Assembly (NCBI GenBank): GCA_045596365.1
Contig: JAZOCE010000024.1
Location: 62,001 to 126,000 of the forward strand
Source: RGIG4079 sp045596365
Lineage (GTDB): Bacteria; Bacteroidota; Bacteroidia; Bacteroidales; Muribaculaceae
Direction of reading: 5' to 3'
DNA length: 64,000 nt
A model generated the notes under the pieces. It had not been told where the DNA came from. It was given only the letters and a program-made list of their open reading frames with translations, and did not search any database. The number at the start of each line of letters is the position of its first letter. Position 1 is the stretch's first letter. Both the position numbers and the translations under genes were made by a program. This document shows positions 43,121 to 51,703 of the stretch, piece after piece.

Positions 43121-43131
43121 CCACATTATCT

Positions 43132-44394
43132 ATGAAAGCATTAATGTTTGGGTGGGAATTTCCACCACATATCCTCGGAGGTCTCGGAACCGCCAGCTAT
43201 GGTCTCACAAAGGGAATGTGGGAATGTGGCGACATGGATATCACATTTGTCATTCCCAAGCCTCATGGCGATGAAGAAAGAAGTTTTGCAAAAATTATCG
43301 GGACATCACAAGTGCCCATCGCTTGGCGAGATGTAAATCGTGAATATGTAGAAAATCGCATAGGACATCTGATGGATCCCGATTTATACTATAAATTGCG
43401 TTCCAATATATATGCCGATTTTAACTATATGCGCACCAATGACCTTGGTTGCATTGAATTCTCAGGGCGTTACCCCGATAATCTTCTTGAAGAGATCAAC
43501 AATTATTCAATATGTGCCGGAGTAATCGCTCGCACTGAAGAGTTTGATATTATTCACTCTCACGACTGGTTAACTTACCCCGCCGGTATTCACGCTAAAC
43601 AAGTTACAGGAAAACCTCTTGTTATACATGTTCACGCAACAGACTTTGACCGCTCTCGTGGAAACGTTAATCCTACGGTATTCAACATCGAGCGTGATGG
43701 GATGATTCATGCTGACCACATTATAACAGTAAGTAACCTAACTCGCCAAACTGTTATTGAAAAATACGGAATCGATCCGGCTAAAGTAACAACTGTTCAT
43801 AACGCCGTTGAACCACTAAGCGAAGAACTATTAAACGTTCAAGCCAACAAACCCAAAGAAAAAGTGGTTACATTCCTTGGTCGCATCACTATGCAAAAAG
43901 GTCCTGAATACTTCGTTGAAGCAGCAGCTAAAGTTCTTAAGAACAACCACAACGTGCGTTTCGTAATGGCAGGTAGCGGAGACATGATGGATAAAATGAT
44001 TTTACTTGCAGCAGAAAGAGGCATCTCTGATCGTTTCCATTTCCCCGGTTTCCAAAAAGGAAAACAGGTATATGAAATGCTAAAAGCATCTGATGTATAT
44101 ATTATGCCATCAGTTTCAGAGCCTTTTGGTATCTCCCCTCTTGAAGCAATGCAAATGGGAGTTCCGTCAATTATTTCTAAACAATCGGGATGTGCCGAAA
44201 TCCTTGACAATGTCATAAAAACCGATTATTGGGATATTGATGCAATGGCCGATGCAATATATTCAATCATCACCTATCCTGCAATGTACACACAATTGCG
44301 AGAAGATGGTCTTGATGAAGTAAATCGCATCACATGGGACAAAGCAGGAGCCAAAGTAATAGCAATATACAATAAGGTATTAAACCGCAATTAA
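43132..44394 (+). CDS. Family 4/5-like glycosyltransferase, putative glycogen (alpha-glucan) synthase
   Basis: The 420-aa product has a GT-B fold: MFGWEFPPHILGGLGTASYG is the synthase-like N-terminal loop, SHDWLTYPAGIHA is the donor or acceptor region, and PSVSEPFGISPLEAMQMG (about residues 325-342) the E-x7-E sugar-nucleotide motif. The opening PPHILGGLG resembles starch/glycogen synthases, and the neighbours are debranching and GH57 enzymes, so the function is most likely glucan chain elongation from UDP- or ADP-glucose. The donor is not determined. It is 11 bases after the GH133 gene and 41 bases before the GH57 gene. Confidence 0.9.
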   Translation: MKALMFGWEFPPHILGGLGTASYGLTKGMWECGDMDITFVIPKPHGDEERSFAKIIGTSQVPIAWRDVNREYVENRIGHLMDPDLYYKLRSNIYADFNYMRTNDLGCIEFSGRYPDNLLEEINNYSICAGVIARTEEFDIIHSHDWLTYPAGIHAKQVTGKPLVIHVHATDFDRSRGNVNPTVFNIERDGMIHADHIITVSNLTRQTVIEKYGIDPAKVTTVHNAVEPLSEELLNVQANKPKEKVVTFLGRITMQKGPEYFVEAAAKVLKNNHNVRFVMAGSGDMMDKMILLAAERGISDRFHFPGFQKGKQVYEMLKASDVYIMPSVSEPFGISPLEAMQMGVPSIISKQSGCAEILDNVIKTDYWDIDAMADAIYSIITYPAMYTQLREDGLDEVNRITWDKAGAKVIAIYNKVLNRN

Positions 44395-44435
44395 GACAAT
44401 TCACAAAATAAGATAACATTTAAAATATCAAGCTC

Positions 44436-45917
44436 ATGAAAGCTATATGTTTTTATTTCCAGATACATCAACCATTTAGGTTAAAAAGATATCGTTTCTT
44501 TGATATAGGTAACGACCACTATTATTATGACGATTTTGCTAATGACGATATCATCACTCGCATTGCTCAACGTAGCTACATTCCTGCAGCAGAAAGTCTA
44601 TTGCGCATGATTGAAGATAGCAAAGGCAAATTCCGTTGTGCAATTTCAATCACAGGCGTTGCTCTTGAACAATGCGAACAATATGTTCCCGAATTTATTG
44701 ATGTATTGAAGAAGCTTGCAGATACAGGAAAAGTTGAATTCCTTGCTGAAACTTATGCTCACTCGCTATCTTCGTTGATAGACTCAGAAGAATTTGCAGC
44801 ACAAGTAAAGGCTCACGGAGAAAAAATCCACCAACTATTTGGAGTTCAACCCAAAGTGCTTCGCAACACCGAGTTGATTTATTGCGATGATCTTGCTCCT
44901 CAAATTCTCAGCATGGGATACAAAGGAGTCATTACAGAGGGAGCAAAACACATCCTGGGCTGGAAATCGCCAAACTATGTATACTCAGCTGCATCAGCTC
45001 CAAAATTGAAAATGTTGCTTAAGAACTCTAAACTATCTGATGATATAGCATTCCGATTCAGCAATCCTGATTGGGATTCATATCCACTAACTGCTGATAA
45101 ATACATCAACTGGATTGCATCAACTCCTGCAGAAGAACAAATAATAAACTTGTTCCTCAACCTTGAAACATTTGGAGAAATGCAATCACGCGAAACAGGA
45201 ATCTTCCAATTCCTTGAAGCTCTACCACGCTTTGCCGCAGAAAAAGGAATTGATTTCTGGACTCCATCAGAAGCTATATCTAAGCTAAAACCTATTGACA
45301 ATTTGAGCATTATGCACCCAATATCTTGGGCTGACGAAGCTCGCGATACATCAGCATGGTTAGGAAACAAACTCCAAAATGAAGCATTCCAAAAACTATA
45401 TTCAGTAGCAGAACGTGTTCGCTTGTGTGATGACCGCCGTTTGAAACAAGACTGGTACTATCTGCAAGCAAGCGACCATTTCTTCTATATGTGTACCAAA
45501 CACCTTGCAGATGGAGCTGTTCACTCTCATTTCAGCCCCTACGAAACACCATTCCAAGCGTTTACTAACTACATGAACGCCCTTGCTGATTTCATTGTGC
45601 GCGTTGAAGAACAATATCCATTGTCAATCGAAAATGAAGAATTGGACGCATTGCTCACTACAATTAGAAATCAAGCTCGCGAAATCGGCACTTTAACCAA
45701 AGAGGTTGAATCAATGCGCAAAAACATTGAACACTTCAACGAAGAGCATCTATTGCGTGAAGCAGCTAAAGCTGCAATCGCAGAAGAAGCTAAACCCAAA
45801 GCAAAAAAAGCTGCGCCTAAGGGAACAAAGGCAAAAGCAGTTGAAATTAACGCCAAAGTAGTCGCTACAGAGCCGGTTTCTGAAAAGAAAACTCGTCGTT
45901 GTTGCAAAAAGAAATAA
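44436..45917 (+). CDS. GH57 alpha-amylase/glucanotransferase-like enzyme with basic C-terminal tail
   Basis: The 493-aa product is a short GH57: ICFYFQIHQPFRLKRY (conserved HQP) at the start, LAETYAHSLSSL, and NTELIY with the likely nucleophile Glu146. The family includes alpha-amylases, 4-alpha-glucanotransferases and branching enzymes. Residues about 395-445 look like coiled coil, and the last 44 residues are Lys/Ala-rich and end in RRCCKKK, resembling histone H1-like tails. The tail has no known role in GH57. The gene completes the GH133-GT-GH57 alpha-glucan cluster; a strong terminator follows. Confidence 0.93.
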   Translation: MKAICFYFQIHQPFRLKRYRFFDIGNDHYYYDDFANDDIITRIAQRSYIPAAESLLRMIEDSKGKFRCAISITGVALEQCEQYVPEFIDVLKKLADTGKVEFLAETYAHSLSSLIDSEEFAAQVKAHGEKIHQLFGVQPKVLRNTELIYCDDLAPQILSMGYKGVITEGAKHILGWKSPNYVYSAASAPKLKMLLKNSKLSDDIAFRFSNPDWDSYPLTADKYINWIASTPAEEQIINLFLNLETFGEMQSRETGIFQFLEALPRFAAEKGIDFWTPSEAISKLKPIDNLSIMHPISWADEARDTSAWLGNKLQNEAFQKLYSVAERVRLCDDRRLKQDWYYLQASDHFFYMCTKHLADGAVHSHFSPYETPFQAFTNYMNALADFIVRVEEQYPLSIENEELDALLTTIRNQAREIGTLTKEVESMRKNIEHFNEEHLLREAAKAAIAEEAKPKAKKAAPKGTKAKAVEINAKVVATEPVSEKKTRRCCKKK

Positions 45918-45940
45918 TCTTAACTTATTCTCATAATTTG

Positions 45941-45981
45941 GCAACCGGGACCGACAGTGATGTTATTCCCGGTTGCTTTTT
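45941..45981 (+). terminator. Rho-independent terminator after the GH57 gene
   Basis: GCAACCGGGA (45941-45950) pairs with TCCCGGTTGC (45967-45976), then T5. It also lies before the next promoter. Confidence 0.9.
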
Positions 45982-45991
45982 CCTATCAACA

Positions 45992-46023
45992 TTGCAATTT
46001 ACGCATCAAAAACATTATCTTTG
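45992..46023 (+). promoter_or_regulatory. Bacteroidetes-type promoter for the DUF456 gene
   Basis: TTG (45992-45994), 21 bases, TATCTTTG (46016-46023) match the -33/-7 consensus. The ATG at 46031 lies 7 bases beyond, so the transcript is close to leaderless. Confidence 0.55.
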
Positions 46024-46030
46024 TACCATT

Positions 46031-46507
46031 ATGGAATATTTGCTTTTAACACTTGGTATTCTTTGCCTCATAATAGGAATTGCAGGATGTGTAATTCCTG
46101 TTATTCCGGGAACGCCCATAGCATATGTTGGGATGTTATGCTTTCATTTCACTGACTGCATCCAATTTTCAACCTCATCATTAATTATTTGGGGCACTAT
46201 TGTTGCATTGTCTATAGCACTTGATTACATCGTACCATCAATTGGCTCAAAAATTTTTGGAGGCACAAAATGGGGATATTGGGGTTGTATCATTGGAACT
46301 CTATTAGGAATGTTCATCCTCCCTTGGGGTATTATCGCCGGTCCGTTTTTAGGTGCATTCATTGGTGAATTGATGGGCAAAAAAGACACAACCACAGCGC
46401 TCAAATCAGGAATTGGATCATTGATAGGATTTCTTTGTGGCACATTCCTGAAACTCGTAATCTGCATCTATTTTATTATAGAGGTGATTATCGCTTTATG
46501 GAATTAA
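46031..46507 (+). CDS. DUF456 domain membrane protein
   Basis: The 158-aa product starts at 46031, because the promoter and the terminator lie upstream; an in-frame extension to 45899 would run through both and overlap the GH57 gene. It has four or five hydrophobic segments with glycine motifs: TLGILCLIIGIAGCVIPVIPGTP, GTKWGYWGCIIGTLLGMF, IAGPFLGAFIGELMG and a C-terminal helix. The Pro/Gly-rich PVIPGTP and GPFLGAF repeats match DUF456, a widespread family of small inner-membrane proteins with unknown function. It stands alone before ferritin. Confidence 0.85.
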   Translation: MEYLLLTLGILCLIIGIAGCVIPVIPGTPIAYVGMLCFHFTDCIQFSTSSLIIWGTIVALSIALDYIVPSIGSKIFGGTKWGYWGCIIGTLLGMFILPWGIIAGPFLGAFIGELMGKKDTTTALKSGIGSLIGFLCGTFLKLVICIYFIIEVIIALWN

Positions 46508-46549
46508 AAAAAAATGATTTATCTACTACTCAAGTTTAAGAATTATTAT

Positions 46550-46557
46550 TACATTTG
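46550..46557 (+). promoter_or_regulatory. Putative -7 element for ferritin
   Basis: TACATTTG lies 26 bases before the ferritin ATG and matches TAnnTTTG; a matching -33 element is not clear. Confidence 0.4.
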
Positions 46558-46583
46558 TAAAAACAACTAAAAGATTATAGACT

Positions 46584-47105
46584 ATGTTAAGTAAAACTAT
46601 TGAAGACGCAATCAATGCGCAGATTAATGCTGAATTATGGTCGGCTTATCTTTACCTTTCAATGGCAACAAACTTTGAAGCTAAAGGTCTTCCCGGTGTT
46701 GCAAACTGGTTTAAAATCCAATTTAAAGAAGAGCAAGCACACGCTGAGATCTTCATGAACTATATCAATTCTCGCGGAGGTAGAGTTATTCTTAAACCTA
46801 TTGATGCAGTAGACACAGAATGGGACACTCCTCTTGATGCTTTTAAAGCAACTCTTGCTCATGAGCAGAAAGTAACTGCGCTCATAAACAGTATCTATGC
46901 TCTTGCTGAAAGTGAACACGATTATGCAACTCGTGATCGATTAAACTGGTTCATCTCAGAGCAAGTAGAAGAAGAAGAAAGCGCACAAGAACTAATTGAC
47001 AAATTTACTCTAATTGGAGATAACGGAATGGGACTTTATATGCTTGACCAAGAACTTGGTACACGTGTATTCAACACTCCATCTCCACTTGCAACAACTG
47101 AATAA
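46584..47105 (+). CDS. ftnA: Ferritin (non-heme iron storage)
   Basis: The 173-aa product is a bacterial ferritin: ligands appear in INAELWSAYLYLSMATNFE, the KEEQAHAEIFMNYI region (Glu and His of the diiron ferroxidase centre) and WFISEQVEEEESAQ (Glu and Gln ligands). It oxidises Fe(II) and stores it in a 24-subunit shell. The long Glu-rich helix is normal. It is monocistronic with its own -7 element; a bidirectional terminator separates it from the convergent RNase G gene. Confidence 0.96.
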   Translation: MLSKTIEDAINAQINAELWSAYLYLSMATNFEAKGLPGVANWFKIQFKEEQAHAEIFMNYINSRGGRVILKPIDAVDTEWDTPLDAFKATLAHEQKVTALINSIYALAESEHDYATRDRLNWFISEQVEEEESAQELIDKFTLIGDNGMGLYMLDQELGTRVFNTPSPLATTE

Positions 47106-47126
47106 TAAAACTATTTACATTATAAA

Positions 47127-47160
47127 TAAACGGCGACATCAAAAAAAATGTCGCCGTTTA
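47127..47160. terminator. Bidirectional terminator between ferritin and RNase G
   Basis: TAAACGGCGACAT (47127-47139) and ATGTCGCCGTTTA (47148-47160) are perfect complements around an A-rich 8-base loop, lying between convergent genes. Confidence 0.8.
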
Positions 47161-47205
47161 TGTTTCATGAGTCCTTACTTAGAGTAAAGAGGATGGCACT
47201 AACGC

Positions 47206-48828
47206 CTATTCCTCATCATTTCGATTCTTGGTTTTTGCTCTATTTTTAGAAGACGAAGAGTTCATGTCCTTCTCTTCTTGGAGATCTATCTCATTGTGTT
47301 TTTTATCCAACACTTTATATTGTAAATATGCAAGAGATTGGTCGGGCAATATACGGAACTTAAATCCCATCTTCATGCGCCAACGCACATACTCTGAAAA
47401 TATGCCTTTCTTCAAATAGGCATCAACAAACGGATGCACATATACAATAAAGTTTTTTACCTTCAGTGAATTAATCAAATAATCAATCTTTTCTCTCAAC
47501 ACATCGGTAAATAATAACGATGGTTGCACCTCGCCCTTACCAAAACATGACGGACAAGCTTCTGTAGTTACAATATCAAGAGCAGGACGCACACGCTGAC
47601 GAGTAATCTGCATCAAGCCAAATTTACTCAATGGTAATATATTGTGACGTGCGCGGTCATTTGCCATTATTGTCTTCATGTGCTCATAAAGCGTCTGGCG
47701 ATGTTCAGCTTTATTCATATCAATAAAGTCTACCACAATAATTCCGCCCATGTCACGCAATCTCAATTGTCGTGCAATTTCGTCGGCAGCACGCAGATTA
47801 ACCTCCAAGGCATTACTTTCTTGATCATTACTTGCCTTTGAACGATTACCTGAATTAACATCTATCACATGCAGAGCTTCTGTGTGCTCAATAATAATAT
47901 ATGCGCCTGACTTGAACGATACGATTTTCCCGAAAGACGACTTTATCTGTCTTGTAATATTAAAATGATCGAAAATCGGCTCGTCTTTATCATACATCTG
48001 AACTATCTCTTGACGTTCAGGAGCGATGAGATTTACATACTTTGATATCTGACTGTATATGTCAGCATCATTAACATAGATATTCTCAAAAGTAGGACTA
48101 AAAATATCCCTTAACACGCCCACAATGCGACTTTCTTCTTCAAAAATGAGTGATGGAGCATCTACACGTTGCGCCTTAGCGATAGCATCCTCCCAACATT
48201 TCAAAAGTGTTTTCAATTCATGGTTAAGTTCAGCCACACGTTTACCTTCGGCTGACGTACGCACTATTACGCCAAAATTTTTAGGTTTTATGCTACCTAT
48301 TAATTGGCGCAATCGCAATTTCTCCTCTGTCGATTTAATTTTCTGTGAAATAGAGATTTTATCACAAAATGGTATCAAAACCAAATATCGACCAGTAAAT
48401 GTTATTTCGGTTGTGAGTCGTGGACCTTTTGATGATATAGGCTCTTTGACAATTTGAACCATCAATTCTTGTCCTGGAGTTAGAGTTTCTGCCACTGTTC
48501 CATGCTTATCAATATCAGGGAGCAATTTCATTTTGGACAACGAAGGCACTCGTTTTTTATCCTCCAAAACCTGTTTGAGAAAAGATGAATAGGAAGAGTA
48601 TTGGGAACCAAGATCTAAGTAATGAAGAAAAGCGTCTTTCTCATACCCCACGTTGACAAAAGCGGCATTTAAACCCGGCATTAGCTTTTTTACCTTTGCC
48701 AAATAAATGTCGCCCACAGCATAGGAAACATTCCGCGATTCTTTCTGCAAAGAAACCAATCGGGAATCTTCCACCAAAGCGATTGACACCTCGGTGGGTT
48801 GTACATCTACTATGAGTTCACTTTTCAT
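47206..48828 (-). CDS. rng: Ribonuclease G/E family endoribonuclease
   Basis: The 540-aa product has an N-terminal S1-containing region (VGDIYLAKVKKLMPGLNAAFVNVG), the RNase E/G catalytic motifs HVIDVNSG and GGIIVVDFIDM (each with a metal-binding Asp), and CPSCFGKG, the Zn-link that joins subunits. It cleaves single-stranded A/U-rich RNA and matures the 5' end of 16S rRNA in E. coli. The length suits RNase G, without the long RNase E C-terminal scaffold. The last 40 residues are polar and basic. It is downstream of hup and the mS38-like ORF, all minus strand. Confidence 0.95.
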   Translation of the reverse strand: MKSELIVDVQPTEVSIALVEDSRLVSLQKESRNVSYAVGDIYLAKVKKLMPGLNAAFVNVGYEKDAFLHYLDLGSQYSSYSSFLKQVLEDKKRVPSLSKMKLLPDIDKHGTVAETLTPGQELMVQIVKEPISSKGPRLTTEITFTGRYLVLIPFCDKISISQKIKSTEEKLRLRQLIGSIKPKNFGVIVRTSAEGKRVAELNHELKTLLKCWEDAIAKAQRVDAPSLIFEEESRIVGVLRDIFSPTFENIYVNDADIYSQISKYVNLIAPERQEIVQMYDKDEPIFDHFNITRQIKSSFGKIVSFKSGAYIIIEHTEALHVIDVNSGNRSKASNDQESNALEVNLRAADEIARQLRLRDMGGIIVVDFIDMNKAEHRQTLYEHMKTIMANDRARHNILPLSKFGLMQITRQRVRPALDIVTTEACPSCFGKGEVQPSLLFTDVLREKIDYLINSLKVKNFIVYVHPFVDAYLKKGIFSEYVRWRMKMGFKFRILPDQSLAYLQYKVLDKKHNEIDLQEEKDMNSSSSKNRAKTKNRNDEE

Positions 48829-48851
48829 CTCTTAGAATACTTTAATACACA

Positions 48852-48896
48852 AAGAACAAACTTTAATGGGAGAAAAGCCACATCAAGTTTGTTCTT
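48852..48896. repeat. 12-bp inverted repeat in the hup-rng spacer
   Basis: AAGAACAAACTT (48852-48863) and AAGTTTGTTCTT (48885-48896) are perfect complements with a 21-base loop, between the small basic ORF and rng. It may be an attenuator or weak terminator, or an RNase target; no T-run follows. Confidence 0.5.
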
Positions 48897-48938
48897 CGTA
48901 TAGCGTTTAGTCGAAAGTTCAGTCAACTAAATCGAAGA

Positions 48939-49028
48939 TTATTTCTTCTTATGACGATTCTTTCTTAGGCGTTTTTTGCGCTTGTGAGTAGCCATCTTGT
49001 GGCCTTTTCTTTTCTTTCCGCTTGGCAT
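48939..49028 (-). CDS. AURKAIP1/COX24 (mS38)-like small basic protein, 29 aa
   Basis: This short ORF encodes MPSGKKRKGHK then MATHKRKKRLRKNRHKKK, with 18 Lys/Arg residues of 29. It matches the small basic AURKAIP1/COX24-domain (DUF1713) family, whose mitochondrial relative mS38 is a ribosomal protein and which Bacteroidetes genomes often carry beside hup. The predicted role is rRNA binding on the ribosome (inference). Synteny hup-small basic ORF-rng supports it being a real gene; it lies 72 bases after hup and 110 bases before rng. Confidence 0.85.
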   Translation of the reverse strand: MPSGKKRKGHKMATHKRKKRLRKNRHKKK

Positions 49029-49100
49029 TTTGTTACGCTTTTATAATTAGTAATTGGGTTGATTCTCTCTAATTGTGCAATATTTAAATGTTCTCGCGTA

Positions 49101-49373
49101 TTATTTTACATCTTCCATGAACACTTTCGCAGGCTTGAATGCAGGAATTTTGTGTGCTGGAATAATGATTGTTGTGTTTTTAGAGATGTTGCGTGCAGTT
49201 TTTTCTGAACGAGTTTTCACGATAAAGCTACCGAAACCTCTTAGGTAAACATTTTCACCATTTGCAAGTGAATCTTTTACAATCTCCATGAATTTTTCGA
49301 TAGTTTCAAGAACATTAGTTTTTTCAATGCCTGTTGTTTTTGAAATCTCGTTTACAATATCAGCTTTAGTCAT
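49101..49373 (-). CDS. hup: HU-family DNA-binding protein
   Basis: The 90-aa product has the HU/IHF fold: TKADIVNEISKTTGIEKTNV at the start and the DNA-binding arm RGFGSFIVKTRSEKTARN with the PAHKIPAFKPAKVF segment, where an HU-type Pro inserts into the minor groove. HU bends DNA and packs the nucleoid. It heads the minus-strand run hup-small basic protein-rng. Confidence 0.96.
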   Translation of the reverse strand: MTKADIVNEISKTTGIEKTNVLETIEKFMEIVKDSLANGENVYLRGFGSFIVKTRSEKTARNISKNTTIIIPAHKIPAFKPAKVFMEDVK

Positions 49374-49562
49374 TGTTATATATTTTAATTATTAATTATT
49401 AATATCGTTGATATGCAAGTTATTAAGGGCACATCCCCTACACTCAAAATTTGCAACTGCAAATATCGTACTTTTTTTTCAAATAGCCACAACATCAACA
49501 CCATTTTTTCTCATAAAACTCACATTTGAGCACTATTTATTCACATTTTTGAAGTTATAATA

Positions 49563-50285
49563 TTATAAAATATCATGGATTTCAACTAAATTATACACCT
49601 CTATTGCGTCAATATTATTTAACTCAGCGCCTTCACCATTGCGATTAAAATAAATTGCATACCATCCGGCACCCACAGCTCCGACAATATCTGTATCGGG
49701 ATTATCTCCTATTATTAGTGTGCTTTGGGCTTCAGCATTACTTTTCTGCAAAGCATAGTCAAAGATACGCTTGTCCGGCTTATTTACTCCTATATCATCA
49801 CTCAAAACTACTGCATCAAAATAATCTATGATATCGCTTGACTCCATTTTTCTATGTTGAACTTCATAAAATCCGTTGCTTATAACCCCTATTTTATACC
49901 CCCGAGATTTCAAATAGTCCAATAATTCACGAGCCCCAGGTACGAGTGTCTTTAACGAAGCAAGTTTATCGAGATACACATCGCTTAACTCTGCGCTCAT
50001 TTTTATAGTCTCTTCATTATCATATCCGGCATCGGCAAGCACCTTGCGAAATCGCTCAACCATGAGAAATTCTTTTGTAATCTTCCCAACATTATAGAGC
50101 AACCACAGTCGATGATTGTTTTCTTGATAGGTATTGCGCCATGTATCAACATCACCAAAAGCCGCTTCCAATCCGGCATATTCATACACATGAGCCAATG
50201 CCTCCCATGAGTTTGACTTGAAATCCCAAATAGTGTCATCAAGATCAACCCACACCCAATCTATATTTTCTTTTTTTATCTTCAT
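49563..50285 (-). CDS. HAD-family hydrolase, YjjG-like (noncanonical) pyrimidine nucleotidase
   Basis: The 240-aa product has HAD motif I DLDDTIWDF, motif II GVISNGF and motif III-IV IGVNKPDKRIFDYAL and IIGDNPDTDIVGA. The cap and the NPDTDIVG motif fit YjjG, which dephosphorylates noncanonical or mutagenic pyrimidine nucleotides such as 5-fluoro-UMP and dUMP. The exact substrate is not proved. It is monocistronic, divergent from the downstream plus-strand operon across a 154-base spacer. Confidence 0.9.
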   Translation of the reverse strand: MKIKKENIDWVWVDLDDTIWDFKSNSWEALAHVYEYAGLEAAFGDVDTWRNTYQENNHRLWLLYNVGKITKEFLMVERFRKVLADAGYDNEETIKMSAELSDVYLDKLASLKTLVPGARELLDYLKSRGYKIGVISNGFYEVQHRKMESSDIIDYFDAVVLSDDIGVNKPDKRIFDYALQKSNAEAQSTLIIGDNPDTDIVGAVGAGWYAIYFNRNGEGAELNNIDAIEVYNLVEIHDIL

Positions 50286-50377
50286 TCATGCATTACATTT
50301 TAACCGAGACACAAATTTCGAAATAGGTTTTTAATTTTCCAAATATTGAATTAATTCTTAGGAAAAACTCTTTTATC

Positions 50378-50408
50378 TTGTTTATAAGTTTTGGTTGCAT
50401 TATCTTTG
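50378..50408 (+). promoter_or_regulatory. Bacteroidetes-type promoter for the small-protein/cyclophilin/M16 operon
   Basis: TTG (50378-50380), 20 bases, TATCTTTG (50401-50408) match the -33/-7 consensus. The ATG at 50440 follows 31 bases later. Confidence 0.65.
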
Positions 50409-50439
50409 TCATAATAAAATTCATTATTTTATACAAATC

Positions 50440-50814
50440 ATGGATGGAAATTTAAAGAAGATATTAAGTAAAGATTCTGACGGACTTCTCACTTATGAGT
50501 ATATTGCCAATCACATCAATTCATGTCATGAAATTATCGATGACCTAATCGATAACATGATAATGGTTGATAAAAACGGACAATTTCTTGTAAGCGCTGC
50601 CCGTTATTTAACAGCTATCGACCGCGAAAAATATAAATCAGCAATCAACCGATTGATAGCGTCAGCTATTGAAAAGGACCGCGAACATCGTTACATCGGC
50701 GACCTACTACAAAGTATATGGGGTGCTGATTACATTGAGCGAATTGACGAATTAAATTCAAGCGATGATAATTTCCGTCGCATTTATAAACGTTTATATC
50801 CTAAAGGAATTTGA
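50440..50814 (+). CDS. Conserved hypothetical cytoplasmic protein, 124 aa
   Basis: I chose the ATG at 50440 (MDGNLKKILSKDSDGL) because a good promoter -7 box at 50401-50408 lies downstream of the other in-frame ATG (50395). The product is soluble, mostly helical and acidic with basic patches, with no signal peptide. I do not recognise a domain; the content fits a small regulatory or adaptor protein restricted to Bacteroidales. It is 4 bases upstream of the cyclophilin lipoprotein gene and would share its operon with that and the M16 peptidase. Confidence 0.7.
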   Translation: MDGNLKKILSKDSDGLLTYEYIANHINSCHEIIDDLIDNMIMVDKNGQFLVSAARYLTAIDREKYKSAINRLIASAIEKDREHRYIGDLLQSIWGADYIERIDELNSSDDNFRRIYKRLYPKGI

Positions 50815-50818
50815 AATC

Positions 50819-51703
50819 ATGCGCAAAACATTATTTTTATTAACAGCTTTACTTTGCTCATTGGCTTCATGCAATGCCAATTCATCAGCAAAAGACACAT
50901 CAAACGACAATTCTAACAACTCTAAAAACAATACAACAATGACAACAGTCGATACTACCGATGTAATGGTAGATATTAAAACATCTTTGGGTGATATTCG
51001 TGTTTTACTATATGGCGACACGCCAAAACATCGCGACAATTTCATCAAACTTCTTAATGACAATTACTACAATGGTACTCTTTTCCATCGCGTCATCAAT
51101 GAGTTTATGATTCAAGCCGGAGACCCCGATTCAAAGAATGCCCCTGCAGGAAAAATGTTAGGTTCAGGTGGCCCAGGATATCAAATCGATGCCGAAATCG
51201 TGTATCCTAAACATTTCCACAAGCGCGGAGCTCTTGCCGCTGCCCGTCAAGGAGACCAAGTAAACCCTGAAAAGAAATCATCTGGCTCTCAGTTCTATAT
51301 CGTTACGGGAAAAGTTTACAACGAAGGGCAACTAAAGCAAATGGAAGGACAACTTGCAATGAGACAAAAACAAGCAATATTCAACAATCTTGCTCTACAA
51401 TATCGCGATTCAATCATGAACATGCGAAAAAATCGCGACCAAATGGGATTGCAAAACCTTCAAAATGAGCTCATCGCTAAAACCGAAGCCGAAGCTGCCA
51501 AAAATCCAGCATCATTCACAGAAGAACAGCGTCAAGCTTATTCTACTATAGGAGGAACTCCTCACTTGGATAATGACTACACTGTATTTGGTGAAATTGT
51601 TTCAGGAATGGATGTTGTTGCAAAAATCGAAAAAGCCGCAACTAACGCTCAAGACCGTCCTGAAGAAGATATCAAAATCATTAGCGCAAAAATTGTAAAA
51701 TGA
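50819..51703 (+). CDS. Cyclophilin-type peptidyl-prolyl isomerase lipoprotein
   Basis: The 294-aa product starts at 50819, where the lipoprotein signal begins (lipobox LASC, Cys18); the start at 50765 would overlap the upstream gene. The cyclophilin domain begins at about residue 58: DIKTSLGDIRVLLYGDTPKHRDNF, FHRVINEFMIQAGDP, GSGGPGYQIDAE and SSGSQFYIVTGKV. A charged insertion of about 65 residues (QLKQMEGQLAMRQKQ to KNPASFTEEQ) interrupts the domain before DNDYTVFGEIVSGMDVV. It would catalyse proline isomerisation on periplasmic proteins. The M16 peptidase ATG overlaps its stop by 4 bases (ATGA). Confidence 0.93.
   Translation: MRKTLFLLTALLCSLASCNANSSAKDTSNDNSNNSKNNTTMTTVDTTDVMVDIKTSLGDIRVLLYGDTPKHRDNFIKLLNDNYYNGTLFHRVINEFMIQAGDPDSKNAPAGKMLGSGGPGYQIDAEIVYPKHFHKRGALAAARQGDQVNPEKKSSGSQFYIVTGKVYNEGQLKQMEGQLAMRQKQAIFNNLALQYRDSIMNMRKNRDQMGLQNLQNELIAKTEAEAAKNPASFTEEQRQAYSTIGGTPHLDNDYTVFGEIVSGMDVVAKIEKAATNAQDRPEEDIKIISAKIVK

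Noticed and set aside
45899..46030. N-terminal extension of the DUF456 protein
   Set aside because: It would overlap the GH57 stop and pass through a terminator and promoter.
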